A stretch of DNA of 64,000 nucleotides from Anthonomus grandis grandis (Eukaryota; Arthropoda; Insecta; Coleoptera; Curculionidae). Below are positions 43,340 through 55,549 of the stretch, one piece after another; the stretch's first letter is position 1, and every line of letters starts with the position of its first letter. Location of the stretch: assembly GCF_022605725.1 (NCBI RefSeq), contig NC_065550.1, positions 5,332,001-5,396,000 on the forward strand, given 5' to 3'. Both the position numbers and the translations under genes were made by a program. The notes under the pieces are model-generated. The model ran no database searches, was not told the origin of the DNA, and worked only from the letters and a program-made list of their open reading frames with translations.

Positions 43340-45513
43340 ATTAAAAAAGTCATCCAGGTTATAATATGCCTTAGCCAATAAAAGCGTCTTTAGTTCTCTT
43401 TTAATTTCTTAACATCCGATATATGTCTAACACATAGAGGAACATGATTGTAAATTTTTTTACTTATGTAAATTAATGAGTTTTTGGTAAGGGAAGACGT
43501 AGGAATAGGTAGGGGAACATCATTTACACGACAAGTCAAATGGCCAGTGTCTAAGGGTAGTTTGGGAATTTTGTGAATAAGAGCAGCTGTTTCTAAGATA
43601 AAGAGTGAAAAAACAGGATTTTTTCAGAAATGAAGAGGGGTTTGCAAGAATATCTTAACTTAGCAGAACACAGGTATCTAACTGCTTTTTTTGAATAACA
43701 AAGACAATGTTAAGTAGCCCCTTATTGGTTAAACCCCAAAAAGGCAAGCCATACCGAATATGAGATTCAATAAGTGAAAAGTACACTGAACGTGCAACCA
43801 CCCCTCCCAGCTCTTGTTTTGCCATTTTTACTGCAAAACATTCAGAAGATAATTTCCCAGCTAAACGTAAAATATGATCTTCAAACCGAAGGCATCAATG
43901 GTAATTCCTAGGAACTTGCAACACTCTTTATTCTGCAAGAGGGAATGTTCGTCAAACATCAGACCCTGCACATCGCACTTAAACCCCATAATAGACGTTT
44001 TTCTTATATTAAACACGAACCTGTTGGAAGCACACCACCCTGATAAAATCTGAAGGTCTTCAAGGATACAAGTCTTAATATAATCAGAATTTGTATGGCT
44101 CCATAGTATGGTGGTATTATCAGCAAACTGGACCACCTTGCCCTGCAGATTCAATGAACTCAAGTCATCCACATACATTAAAAATAACAGTGGTCCCAAC
44201 ACTGAACCCTGGGGAACGCCGCATTTTAGGGATCTAGAAGCAGACAAACGCCCAGACATTGTAACCTTTTGAGTACGATTTGATAGATAGGACTCAAGCC
44301 ATTGCAACGCTACGCCCCTAAAACCATATTTATCGAGCTTAGATAACAATATTCCATGAGCCACACAGTCAAATGCTTTGGATAGATCACAAAACACTGC
44401 CGCCGATGACTCTCCAGAATTCAAGGACACATAGACGCTCTCCAAAAAGCTAAAAACAGCAGCATGAGTCCCTTTACCGGCTTGAAATCCAAACTGATTT
44501 GCAGACAAAATGCCATTATGATGTAAAAAGGACAAAATTCTGCTTTTTGCAAGTTTTTCAACTATCTTAGAGAGGGTAGACAAAATAGAAATGGGACGGA
44601 AATTACAAGGCTGATCCAAATCTCCACCCTTATGAAGAGGGATAACCACTGCCTCTTTGAAAGATGATGGAAAAATGCCAATATGTAAAGAATTGTTTAT
44701 GGCAGAAACTAAAGCATTTAAGGCTAAATCAGGCAAAAAGAGTAACAACCTCGAAGATATCCCATCAGCTCCAAATGATTTATGGTTTTTTAGACGTTTG
44801 ATTTCATTTTTTACTTCGGTAAGATCGACAGGATGAAAGAAAAATGAATGCTCAACCGACACTTGTTGAAAATAGTGTAAGGGATCAATGTTACTACGAA
44901 TGCCCAAGATATTAGGTATATCACAATAATAGTCGTTTAAAATGTCAGGTCTTAACTCCGGTTCCGATACTTTTCTATGGCATTTCTTTCTATGTCTAAA
45001 ATCATTAATAATCGACCAACACTCTCTTTGCCTATTTGATGACATATTAAGGCGATCCCTATAATAATTAGATTTTACTGCTTTAATTGTCTTTCTGTAC
45101 AGACTACGGTATTTCTGAGGATATACAAGGATATTTTTATTTGTGGTATATTTGCACAATTTAGTCAAAAAACGGAGGTTTTTAGCTGAAATTCTAAGGC
45201 CTCTTGTAACCCATGGTTTTCGTTTCTTAGTTTTAAGCCTCATTTTAGGAAAGCACTGATTGATCTTATCACACAGAATTTGAAAAAATAAAGTAAGTGG
45301 GTCAGAAGCCGTTTCAAGTGCATTCCAATTTACCGAAGCTGTAGCAGCAGAAAAAGCATTGAAATTTCTCCTGCTGAAAATTATTCCCATATAATGAGAT
45401 GGAAGATAATACAGTATTATATGGCATTTTAGCAAGAATAGCTTCATGGTCGGAAATACCAGATGGGAGTACTGTGCATTAAACGTCATCAAAATTTGTA
45501 CAGAAATAGTCAA
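43340..45513 (-). pseudogene. LINE ORF2 (endonuclease end to RT C-terminus)
   Basis: A 550-residue open frame (43861-45513) carries the endonuclease-RT linker (KTKKRKPWVTRGLRISAKN), LKNHKSFGADGISSRLLL, VVIPLHKGGDLDQPCNFRPI, NQFGFQAGKGTHAA, AVFCDLSKAFDCVAHGILLS (motif A), CGVPQGSVLGPLLF and VVQFADNTTILWS. The catalytic FADD is FADN, so one of the two metal-binding Asp is replaced. After 43861 a frame change leads to the decayed C-terminus (LDTGHLTCRVNDVPLPIPTS, then KTLLLAKAYYNLDDFF) near 43340. A related fragment sits at 62728-63240. The first ~25 codons of the frame look like frame-shifted endonuclease, so its ATG is not the true start. Confidence 0.88.
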
Positions 45514-45895
45514 TTGTAGTTGCAGATAAAGAAGTTATTTGTGTGGGAGAAAAAACGTGCATGAACGTGCAATGAACGTGCAAAATGCAGAAATTTGCCG
45601 AAAGGCCGAAGAGGGTAAGGATGTACATGTACACCGTAAAATGATAAAAACATACGATTAAAAAGCTTACATCAGATTTGTTTGAAATTTACCACACACA
45701 TTCTCACTTATATTCTGCTCAAATTTAAATCATTTATTCACGTTAAAATCAGAGAAGTAACATACATACGCCACAATAATGAAAATCACACTACTTCTGT
45801 TGCCAATATCTAAAATAACAAAAATTGTATGGACTTTATACTAAGTTAAAAACATAATAAAATAAGCTAAAATACTGTAGACACACGCGCATATA

Positions 45896-46536
45896 CAGGG
45901 TGTCCCGAAAGTAATGGCACATAGAACAACAGTAGATTCCTTACGTCAAAATAATGTGATTGAGGTCAACTTGCCTTATCCTAACTTTAATAGTAACTGA
46001 TTTATCGTTTTTTTCTCATAGCTCCTGAACCAATTGACCTACTGACATGAAATTTAAAAAATACACGAATCTTTTAAAAAGAAAAATAAGATTTCGTATA
46101 GAGTTTTCGTGTTTTTGGTAGAGGCGCTCATTGCGTTAGTTTTTACTTTTTTAGAACCCCTAACTTTTATTCAGCCTATATACGGGATAGGTTTAAAAAG
46201 TATCAAAATAAATTTCTTTTTTAATTTTACATAAAAAATATATACCTTATTAAAGTAGCTAGGAGCAACCATTTTCGACATAATTACCATTTAAAAAAAA
46301 ATGTTAAGAATAATATTTATTTACTACTTTATTTAAATCGCACATTTACTAGACGCGGCGTATTTAAGTTTAGAAATGCTCATATGTGGGATACTGAAAA
46401 CCCCCATTCATTTGTCAGTCGTCATTTCCAGCATGAATTTAAAGTTAACATTTGGTGTGGTATTATTGAAAACCATATAATAGGCCCCCATGAACTACCA
46501 CCTAATTTGAACGGAAACTCGTACTTAGAAACTTGA
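45896..46536 (+). mobile_element. DD41D remnant H, deleted
   Basis: TA then CAGGGTGTCCCGAAAGTAAT at 45896 is a terminus of the series. A plus-strand transposase piece at 46330-46535 reads FTRRGVFKFRNAHMWDTENP, RHFQHEFKVNIWCGIIENHI and GPHELPPNLNGNSYLE, i.e. the segment just after the first catalytic Asp in group A/D/I. The rest of the gene and the right end are missing. Confidence 0.8.
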
Positions 46537-46779
46537 CCACTCTCAAAGGCTACTTAATTTTGAAAATAATTAAAATATTTTATTGCTTAGAAATGTGGCT
46601 TATCCTGACACCTCTTTATTCTCCAGTAACCAGGTACTATATAATGTTTGTCTTCTCTAATGATCAAATACGCTTCTATGGGTGGCAAACTGCTGAATAT
46701 TTTTTCTGATATACAACATCCAAAATAGCAGAATATAGAGAGAAGGAAATTGTGAATATTCCGAAAGTTCTAAATGTAC

Positions 46780-47450
46780 CAGTCCTCCCAAACCCTTTCT
46801 TTTTAATCCAAAGAGTCTTTTAAGAAATATTCTAAAAGTCGGATAGTGTTTTGATTAAAACTATACAACTTAAGATTACCTACAATGCTTGGATGGTGAA
46901 CACAGTTAAGAGCTTTGCGAGGTCACAAAACAGCTGCATTAATAACATTGCTCATCAAAAGCTTCTAACATTAATTATCATATTAAGTATACCCTCTGTT
47001 GTATCCTGTTCTTTTTGAACCCAAATCCACTCTCGCTAAACAGCCCATTCTCAAAGTACTGCAGACACAAATTTTTAAGAAATTTTGTTATATTAGGCCT
47101 TTTATATTGGCCTATAGTTTCCTGCATTATCTGAACTTGCTTTCTTGAATAATGGTACAACAAGGGCTTTTTTCTTAACAGTTCGGAAAGCAATTTTCTC
47201 TGATACATGCATAAATACTAGTTAAGGCAAAGGCTTTCACATTAAAACCATAAATATCCTCACTATTTTTATTTTTCACTTAATTTATTACATCCCTGAC
47301 TCTATTAAAACTCATCCCCTCAAACCAAGGTGTTCTAGAGCGCCAGTCCCACCAAGATTCACGAGAGGATGTCTATCTGATTCAGGCATACTATTTACAA
47401 TGCTTTGGCAGCATTTAAAAAATAATCATTAAAGTCATTTTAAGTTGGTT
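46780..47450 (-). pseudogene. LINE RT scrap (fingers to motif A)
   Basis: Minus strand: 'SEDIYGFNVKAFALTSIYA' and 'NCFPN', then in frame 46978-47208 KPLLYHYSRKQVQ, ITKFLKNLCLQYFE, GLFSESGFGFKKNR (the QFGFR block), then 'VFCDLAKLLTVF' for the decayed motif A near 46900. No palm catalytic core remains. Confidence 0.62.
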
Positions 47451-47499
47451 CAAATCTATTTATGACTTGCCACATGCTCGTTATAGGATTACTAGACGC

Positions 47500-48100
47500 T
47501 TACACCTATTTTGTTTTTCAATATTTGATCTCGTTATCTTCGAATTTAATAAACTGTAAATAGTTGCCGGTCGTAAATCCGGCAACCGTTTGACATTCCT
47601 GACCAAGAAGGAAGCCAGTCTGAACAGCTGTCGAGAGAAGCCAATACAACAACAGCCAATGCAGCAACAAACTGCAAAAAGTAAGTTGTAATGACTCGCC
47701 TAACAAAATAGGAAGTGGAAGCATAATCGAATAGAAAATACTCTGACCAATTTTTAACTATCAAAAGTATCCAATTAAGAGAACGGGCTAGACGCCGAAG
47801 AATAGGCAACTAGGTGTGACTACCAAAGTCCGGACAGAAAATTCCACTCTTACTCGCTTTTCTCGAAAACAGTACATTTTAGCAAAAAAACGAGAGAGAT
47901 CTTTGTACTGCAGCGTGGCGACATCTTTTAAAGGATTTAAAGAAAAAAAATCGAAAGATGTAATTTTTTGCAAGTGAAATATGCCTTTCAAATGAAATAT
48001 TTCTATCCCTCTTTAGAAAACCCTTACTGCGGATAGAGTTTCTAGAAAATTTCCCCATAAACCTCCTGAGGGAGTTTTCCCCCCATTCTAATAGTCCGTA
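47500..48100. other. No gene recognised
   Basis: Three overlapping antisense frames of 60-90 codons have no motif and overlap in different phases. Nothing else seen. Confidence 0.45.
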
Positions 48101-48109
48101 ATATATTGA

Positions 48110-48260
48110 TTGGGAAGAGTGCGAACGTACTTTATGATGTCTCCAAAGCCTTCGATTGCGTCTGGTGCTGGAATCATTATGACCTTCAAAGCGATTTTGA
48201 ATTTGTCAAAAGCAATAAGAAAGATGTGTGGAATGGATCCAAAATAAACTTGTAAGTGTC
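48110..48260 (+). pseudogene. LINE RT scrap (motif A)
   Basis: Plus strand 'VLYDVSKAFDCVWCWNHYDL' is the RT motif-A block (F.D.SKAFD.V.H..L). Only about 50 codons remain; followed by a spacer to the next LINE at 48420. Confidence 0.5.
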
Positions 48261-48419
48261 TATTTAAGGAATTCAAGTTGACAGGGAGTATTTATTGTCA
48301 TAATTTCTATATATTATTTGTATAAAATATAGTGATAAAAAAATATTATTTGTCTCATAGTCAATATTTTACCGTACGAGGCTGAAGGCTGTTTATTAAC
48401 TTGCCTAGATGGCATAAAT

Positions 48420-49670
48420 TTTCGAAATTATCCTGAATCGGTCGCTATTTAGTCACGCGAAAGAACTCATCTCTGTAGACCAGCATGGATTTTTTAGCGG
48501 GCGATCTTGTGTTACTAACTTATCCTGTCTGTCTAGCCACATCTGTGAATCACTTGATGTTAATACTCAAGTCGATGTTATTTATATCGACTTCCAAAAA
48601 GCCTTTGATCGGATAGATCACTATATTTTGCTGCATAAATTAACTCAGTATGGTTTTTCAGGGAGATTATTTAATTTATTTCATTCCTACTTGATTGGTA
48701 GATCTCAATATGTGGAATATGAGGGCTTTAAATCGAAACTTTTAAATTGAAACGAAAAAACAAACTCAATCGAACTACTTTTAACGTAACGTCGGGTGTG
48801 CCACAGGGCTCGAACCTGGGTCCGCTCCTGTTTAGTTTTTTTTATAAATTACTTGATTGAGTCACTCACTTGTCATAGGCTGGCTTTTGCCGATGATTTG
48901 AAGCTATATTTAAATGTATATGATGGTTTGGAGGATTGTGTTTTTCTTCAGAACTGTCTAAATACATTGGAGGTATGGTGTGCTGTTCACAGGTTAGGCT
49001 TGAATGCGGCTAAATGTAGTGTGGTCACTTACTCTAGATCAAAAACACCCTTAAATTTTAATTAATTTATTAATGATACTATTTTGAGTAGATTAGAGCA
49101 AATTAATGATCTTGATATCACCTTTGACTCTGAATTTACATTCGTTCCACACTTCAACAACATAGTCAAGTCAGCCCTGAGAAGGCTTGGGTTCATAATT
49201 AGAAGTTCTCAGAGTTTTACTTTGGAATCTACATTAAGACTGCTTTTCTGTTGCTTAGTGAGATCAAAACTGGAGTTTGGCTACATTATATGGAACCCGC
49301 TCTATCAGCATCATGTTGTTCTCCTTGAATCTGTTCAGCGTAGATTTGCTAAGTTTTTGGCCTTCAGGCAGCATGGCATATATCCGGTAAGAGGGTTTGA
49401 TCATCGGCAACTATTGGAACGCTTCAATCTACATCCATTACATCTCAGAAGAATGACCTTCTCTGTAAAATTCCTGCATGGGTTACTGAATGGATTCATT
49501 GATAGTCCTGTACTTCTTTCTAATGTACGTTTCATGGTGCCTATAGGCTTAATGCTAGACATCCCCTAACATTCTTTCTGCCAAGGCCTCATATACTAAC
49601 ATCCTGTTGAAATCGCCACTATATACAATATGCGCTATATTTAATCGGATCTGTGACATGTGCGATATAA
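48420..49670 (+). pseudogene. CR1/jockey-group LINE RT, 5'-truncated
   Basis: From 48420: FEIILNRSLFSHAKELI, VDQHGFFSGRSCVTNL, VDVIYIDFQKAFDRIDHYIL (motif A), FNLFHSYLIGRSQYVEY, an indel-rich spot at 48720-48780, TSGVPQGSNLGPLLF, then frame 48796-49065 with LAFADDLKLYLNVYDG (FADD intact) and LGLNAAKCSVVTYSRSK. Frame 49084-49569 has INDLDITFDSEFTFVPH, RRLGFIIRSSQSF and LLFCCLVRSKLEFGYIIWNP. A ~400-bp 3' UTR ends in a TAT/TTA microsatellite at 50018-50047. Stops and frameshifts make it inactive. Confidence 0.85.
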
Positions 49671-50017
49671 ATTTCTGTCCGGTTCATGTGATTGTCGATA
49701 TCTTGGTGGATCATTACTCTTGGGATTAAGACCCATGTGTTTAAGTTAGTTAGTAGGTATATTGCAGTTAATTTAATTTAATCTTGTTGAATATGTGATT
49801 ATCTTGTTAAACTTTTATAATTGGGTTTTTATATAATATTAATAGTTATTTATTCTAATTTTTTGGATAACTTTTGAGATTGTGACTTTACTTTACTTTT
49901 TTTCTTTTCTTTTCATTCTTTTAGGTTTGTTTGTGTGTGTTTTTTTAACTATATTTTTTATTGTTTTGCAACTGTTTCCTCTTATTGGGCAAGTTGCCTG
50001 TTGGAAATAAAGGCTTA

Positions 50018-50047
50018 TTATTATTATTAATATTATTATTATTATTA
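50018..50047 (+). repeat. (TTA)n microsatellite, LINE 3' tail
   Basis: Ten or so TTA/ATT units with one interruption, right after the 3' UTR of the preceding LINE. It plays the same role as the AAAT tail at 34994. Confidence 0.8.
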
Positions 50048-50049
50048 TA

Positions 50050-50820
50050 AAGAGGTTAAAAACGGAATTTCTGATGAAATGATTTTACATATCAATGGGT
50101 AGTCAAGTACAATCATTAGAAATCCAAAGAAATCCCGTAAAATACTTTAACCTTTTACATTTCAATTTTTCACACACCACATGATCCGTTAAGAGAACAA
50201 AAAAACTTATGGATTTGAAAAGGTACTCGAGCAGTAGGATAGAAGTCGATACGGGTGGGAACTAACTTCGGTGGCGTTTGACACGCCAATCTTACGCGTT
50301 TCTTCCTTAATTTTAAGTGAAATCTTACTGGCATTAGGGGAATATCTATGCTTTAACAGGATATAACCGTGAAGGCATTTGATATACGTATTATTGCCTT
50401 TTAATGTTAACTTCTCATGTGTGCAAACGAAAATATTGGTATAAATTTGTTTGACAATTAGTCGTTTAATTAGTTGTTAAAGAACGTCTGTTTGCCTCTT
50501 AAGTGACTACATTATTAGTGGAAAAAATTAAATTGACGAAAATAACGACATAATTTCTAGGAAATGGAAATTCCAACATTAAAACTTCTCATTTTATAAA
50601 AGATGTCCGAGATCAATGAAGATGGTAAAAGACGACATTATTTAAACATTCTTGCGTTAGATCGGTGTTTTTGTGGTTAATGATGTTTTTCTATATAGAT
50701 TAAACAGTCTTACTTTTCACGTTAAGAAGCAATAACCAAGGACTGTAAAAACGACTTTATCTGGCTCTCTGTTTATTAAGTTGGGATAATCGACAGTGAA
50801 TGTATAAGATAAACCGAGGT
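50050..50820. other. No gene recognised
   Basis: AT-rich spacer without a frame over 60 codons or a repeat partner. Confidence 0.5.
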
Positions 50821-51208
50821 GTATACAGATAGAACCGAGTATGCCGACAATATATGCATCCTTTGCATCTGACCTGTGGCTGTTTGCTGATGAAACTACC
50901 CTTGTAAAATAGGGGCGTCACCTTCAGGAATTGATGGTGTCAGTGCAGACGGAGACTGATCGGCTGGCGGAGTAGTTCATGAGTAATAGGTTGTCCCTAA
51001 ACCAAAATAAAACAGTCCGTATGACTTTTGGACTAAGAGCTATTATTACACAAGATTACCTTGTGGACCTACGAAACACATTTTGCATTTACGAAGCCTT
51101 ACTTAAGGTTCCTAAATGAAAAAATCGTTTTTCTTCTTTGCTCCAGGTTTTCATGCTATGCTTATTTCATGCTATCTACCAGTTATATATGGTATTCACT
51201 ACCATGTA

Positions 51209-52765
51209 CAGTGCCGGCCAAAAGTAGAGAAACTTTTAATTTATTTTCTAATTTAATAATCTATTCAAAATTTTTGTGACACCATGTATTAAAAATGTTT
51301 ATCTTAGCCTAAGCCATAAATTCATACCAAAACAGTTTGAATATTTATCACAGGAATGTAAATAGTAAACAATGTTTTTTTTTTACTTGAGGACATAAAT
51401 AGAGAAACTTTTTTGTATTAAATATTTTAAATTAAATAGGTCTCGTTTGAAGCAGTTCGTTTTCGATTGTAAAGAAACCTATTTAGCATTAAAATGCCTC
51501 GAGGTATAAATTTATCTGAACAAATAAAAAAACTTATAATTGAGAAGCACAATGCGGGAGTGAAACAAGTAACAATCGCTAGAGAACTTGATCTTCATAA
51601 AAGTGTCATTTGTAAACAAATCAAATTGTGGCAAACTAGAGGCACTACTGCCAGCATCTCTGAGCCAGGTAGACCCAAAAAAACAACATCTGCAACTGAC
51701 AAGCTAATTAGACGACGTTCTATAAGAAATCCACTTTTCTCCGCCGAAGATATAAAAAAAGCATATCCCAGCATTTCCCTTTCAGTTCGATCAAAGACGT
51801 TTATGTGACGCCAACTTAAAAGCCAGGAGACCGGTAAAAAAACCTTTCATTTCAACAAAAAATAGACAAATTCGTTTAAGATTCGCAAAAGAACACTTAC
51901 ATTGGACCTATAATCAATGGAAAAACGTTTTATGGTCAGATGAAAGTAAGTTCAATTTATTTGGGTCAGATGGTATGAGATGGGTTAGACGTCCTGAGAA
52001 TGAAAAATTCAACCCAAAATACACTATTCCCACAATCAAACATGGAGGCGGTAATGTGTTGGTGTGGTGATGTTTTTCCGGGCATGGCGTTGGTCCACTG
52101 GTGAAAATAGATGGGATCATGAATAGCCAATATTATCTAAACATCTTAAGGAATAAAATGCTTTCCTACGCCGAGGATAATTTTCCGTTAATTTGGAAAT
52201 TCCAGCATGATAACGACCCCAAGCACACTTCTAAAATTGTTAAAAATTTCCTAACCTCTCAACAAATTCAAGTTCTAAAGTCGCCAGCTCAAAGTCCAGA
52301 TTTAAATCCCATCGAGAACTTGTGGGAGCACTTAGACAAAAAAAGTTCGACAAAAAAATCCAAATAAGTTCCGAAATAAAGACGAATTATTCCAAGTCCT
52401 AAAAGAAGCATGGAGTGAAATTTCCGGAGATATTATACACAATCTTCTTGAATCTATGCCAAGACGGTGTAGTGAAGTTTTGAAGAATAACGGTTATGCC
52501 ACAAAGTATTAGTGTGCTTTTATCCACATTTTTTTATTATAACATAATTATGTCATAAAAATGAAAAGTTTCTCCATTTTTGTCCTTAGAGAAAATAAAT
52601 TTTGTTTGCATATTTTGTAATAAATTATTTGTTTTCAATTTTTTTTTCTAATTATTTTCGTCACTACTAGATATAACCATAAACATTATTTACAATTACT
52701 TCGAATTAGTTTTAATAAGAAAAAAATAAAAATATTAAAAGTTTCTCCACTTTTGGCCGGCACTG
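51209..52765 (+). mobile_element. Tc1-like element (DD34E), both ends present
   Basis: 1557 bp. The termini are CAGTGCCGGCCAAAAGTAGA and, complemented, CAGTGCCGGCCAAAAGTGGA, extending to about 30 bp (GAAACTTTTAAT). TA lies at 51207-51208 and 52766-52767. Canonical Tc1 architecture with one plus-strand transposase. Confidence 0.93.
51494..52512 (+). pseudogene. Tc1-like transposase, decayed
   Basis: MPRGINLSEQIKKLIIEKHN begins the paired-type domain (residues 1-105): helix-turn-helix VTIARELDLHKSVICKQI, GRPKKTT hook, second helix-turn-helix. After a frameshift at about 51790: NVLWSDESKFNLFGSDG (first Asp), KHGGGNVLVW then TGA where Gly is expected, FQHDNDPKHTSKIV (second Asp) and SPAQSPDLNPIENLWEHLD (catalytic Glu, 34 residues after Asp). 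Another indel near 52345, then the C-terminus MPRRCSEVLKNNGYATKY ends at about 52512. Total length near the usual 340 residues. The catalytic triad is intact; one stop and two or three indels. Confidence 0.9.
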
Positions 52766-53019
52766 TATGGTATTCTGGCATGGAGGCATTCCATTCGCCT
52801 CGTATTTTCACCTACAGAAACGGACTCTTCGGATTATTGCAGATGGGGCACCGTGACGATGCTAGGAGTTATATTTTGCAGTGTCTTCTCTTTACCTACA
52901 GGAATATTGCTCTGTATATTACAAACAATCTTTACCATAACGACACCACTAGGCGTGGTAGCGATATAAGAATTGACTTCTGAAGGTTGCAGAGGAGTCG
53001 TTTGTCCATAAACTATTTT

Positions 53020-53950
53020 TATCTACAAGTTGCCTGATCATGTGGACTGGCACTATCAAATTATAGCAATGCCATAAAAAAGGTTGCTAAAAAATGTTTT
53101 CTACAGCATTGACGAGTTTTTGTTGTAGGATTTCTCTATTTAAAATTGATAACGGTGCAAACCACCCATATTTTACTCTTCAGTATTGTTAAGTGTTTAA
53201 ATTTGTTTTTAACTAATGGTCCGCCATCACTGTAATTACTAGAATTTTGTTAAGAGAATTTACATTTGTATGGATCATCAAATTTATTAGTATAATCTGT
53301 TAGTGCAAAATCAAAGAAATAGTACCATTAAATTTTCATAAAATAAGAATATTAATAAACACATTTATTGATATTCTCGGCGAATGCCGTGTAAATTCTT
53401 AATACCTTACTGTTTCTTTAAATATTGTTACCCTTTATATTCGGTTTAGGGTATCTTAGATGTCGCTTGAAATTTCCTGGATGAGATGTCACACACTCAC
53501 TTATTTACTGTTTTAATTTCTCTCTTGTTTGGTTGTATTGCTACATCCGATATAATATGAACTTTATTTCTTGAATAGCCAGATATCTTTGGTTCGTCAG
53601 AGTTTTCCAATTCTTCAAACTTTTCTTTATTTTTTAATTTTCTCTGAGTAATTTTTCTTTTGTTATATCTTCTACATTTTAAACTATTTCTTTCTCTCTC
53701 TTATTTTCTCGCTTTCTTTTTCCATGTCAGCATCTGGTGCTTCAGTTTTGTTACTTTTCATCTCTTTATTAAACTTGGAGTTTTCAAAGTTTTCATCTTT
53801 TTCATTATCCATTTCAGCCTTGATACTGTTTTCATGCACAGCTAATTTTTTCCGCCTCTCGAACATCAGTGACTGTCATCTCATTTATATTAATGGAAGA
53901 GTCATTTAGTGGAAGCAAATCAATATCTTTATCCAACATCTCACGAAGTT
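53020..53950. other. No confident gene; possible tail of Penelope element
   Basis: An antisense Lys/Glu/Asn-rich frame (53684-53866) is charged and coil-like but its composition is low-complexity. It may be the decayed far C-terminal or 3' region of the antisense Penelope-like element. No other motif. Confidence 0.35.
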
Positions 53951-55549
53951 TCAGTGGTAATATTTTTTCCACTTAACGTTAGACTTATATCAACTAGTTG
54001 ATCCCTTCTTCATTGTCGGTTTTTGAAATGGGCTTAAATCATTTAATTGAGCCGCTTCCACTATAATTTTGCATGGTAATATTTCCATATTATTAAGGGA
54101 AATAATTTGCCCTATTCTAAGAGTACTCTCATTGTCTCCAGATTCCAAATTCTTATTCATAACAGGTTGTTCGTTTTATTCTTGGCCTTCTTTAAGTTTT
54201 GTTATTTCTCCACTAATTAAATCAAAATCGATGCTACGTAAATTTGGCTCGTTTTAAGTTTTATTTAAAATTTTTTCAAACTCTGATTTGAGGAATTTTC
54301 CTTGGAATTTGTGATGTAAATTTTTCAAAGTATTTTTAATACATTTGGAACAATCCATAGCATCTAAATTTAGGGGAAATAATCCACACACACAAGGAGA
54401 TTTAGTTTTTTACCTTTTCCACACTCATGTAATATAGTTACGTCATCCGACACCGAAAAGTTATGACCAGTCGATAAAAGATGATTTGCAAAGGCTGACT
54501 TTGTTTCTTCAATATCGGTGGCCTTATAATTGTTGAAAAGACTTATATGTTCCTTCACCCTAGTGGAAATTCTTCTACCAGACTGACCAACATACACAGC
54601 GGAACATTCATCACAATTCAAAGAATACACTCCAGATTTTAAAGTTTGTTCCATTTTATCCTTTGTGTTTATCAAGTGTTTTTTTCAAAGTGTTTGCAGT
54701 TTTAAAAGATTTAGATTATTTTTAAAAAGTTTTGCAAGTTGGAGAGATATTGAACCAAAAAATGTTAAAGATCTGAATTTGTTAAGATTTAAAGAATTGG
54801 AGTGTAAGATGTGGTAGGAGAATTTATATTTATTCATGTATGCGAAAAAAAGTTTATTTATGGTAGAAAGTGGAAATCCGTTATTAACTGCAAGCTGCTT
54901 TATTATGTTAAATTCTTTATAAAAAGATTCCTTGGAAGAGGAACATCCTATATAACAAAGAGATAAATGAAGCAAACTTGTGGGTATGTGGTGAGTTAGA
55001 AGTGAATTGTATGATGTTGTCAGTTGTGGATGGTTTCCTGTATATATCGAATTCGATTTTATTGTTATTCCTGATTAACCAAAAGGTCTAAGAAAGGCAA
55101 ACTTTTGTTGTGTTCCTTTTCTAAGGTAAATGAAATTCTACTATGTAGACTGTTTGTAAAATTTAAGAAGGTGGACAAATTGATCGTCATTGCCTCCCCA
55201 AACAATACAAATGTCATCCACATATCGTTTATACGCTATTATATGGTTGGCGAAAGAACTGTTCATAATTTTGCACTCCAAGTTGTGCATAAAAATTTCA
55301 CTTAAGAAAGGGGAAAGGCATGATCCCATGGCTAAGCCAGCCTTCTGTGTATACATTTTGCCATTGAATTTAAAAAAGTGTTGATCTAAAACAGTTTTTA
55401 GTAGCCAAATTAAGTCTGAAGAAATCAGCCTGGGATAGATTAGAATTTGCTAGTAAAGATTCCATTAGTTCAATGCAGTCAGTGGGTGGTATACTGGGAA
55501 AAAGATTTTTCACATCTAAGGAAATTAACATTGCATTGTCTGGTATAAA
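53950..55549 (-). mobile_element. Penelope-like retroelement, 5'-truncated
   Basis: Minus strand: RT palm then a GIY-YIG nuclease, the order specific to Penelope-like elements. The 5' side stops at 55549, where a CAGGGTG-type sequence begins. Downstream of the nuclease, open stretches (e.g. LPLKLREMLDKDIDLLPLND at about 53940, and IGQIISLNNMEILP) run for several hundred bases and may be extra C-terminal coding. The 3' end is not defined. Confidence 0.82.
54370..55549 (-). pseudogene. Penelope-like polyprotein: RT and GIY-YIG nuclease
   Basis: From 55549: FIPDNAMLISLDVKNLFPSI (RT motif A region), then frame 55141-55356 with AGLAMGSCLSPFLSEIFMHN (motif B) and AYKRYVDDICIVWGGND (catalytic YVDD). 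Frame 54685-54975 follows (INKLFFAYMNKYKFSYHIL). Frame 54370-54675 holds SGVYSLNCDECSAVYVGQSG with GRRISTRVKEH, the GIY-YIG nuclease with the G-Y...YVGQ signature and conserved Arg and Glu-His; ANHLLSTGHNF follows, as in Penelope nucleases. Cys pair CDEC precedes VYVG. Several frameshifts and stops; the RT N-terminus is lost. Confidence 0.85.

Larger units (their letters stand above)
50830..53010 (+). pseudogene. LINE RT remnant split by a Tc1 element
   Basis: The left piece (50870-51207) reads LFADETTLVK across 50881-50911 (the FADD block, with a changed fourth residue), then LTAE-like 'TDRLAE', 'LSLNQNKTVRMTF', and towards the junction LPVIYGIHYH. The right piece (52766-53010) reads VFWHGGIPFASYFHLQKRTL and IADGAP, i.e. 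'WG......I..LQKR.LRII.G', and ends TTRRGSDIRIDF. The Tc1 insertion at 51209-52765 sits at TA inside the RT C-terminal segment. Confidence 0.75.

Noticed and set aside
47518..47991. Three overlapping antisense frames of 67-87 codons
   Set aside because: Mutually overlapping phases, no recognisable motif.
53684..53866. Lys/Glu-rich coil-like antisense frame as a separate host protein
   Set aside because: Low-complexity composition and short length; mentioned only as a possible tail of the Penelope element.
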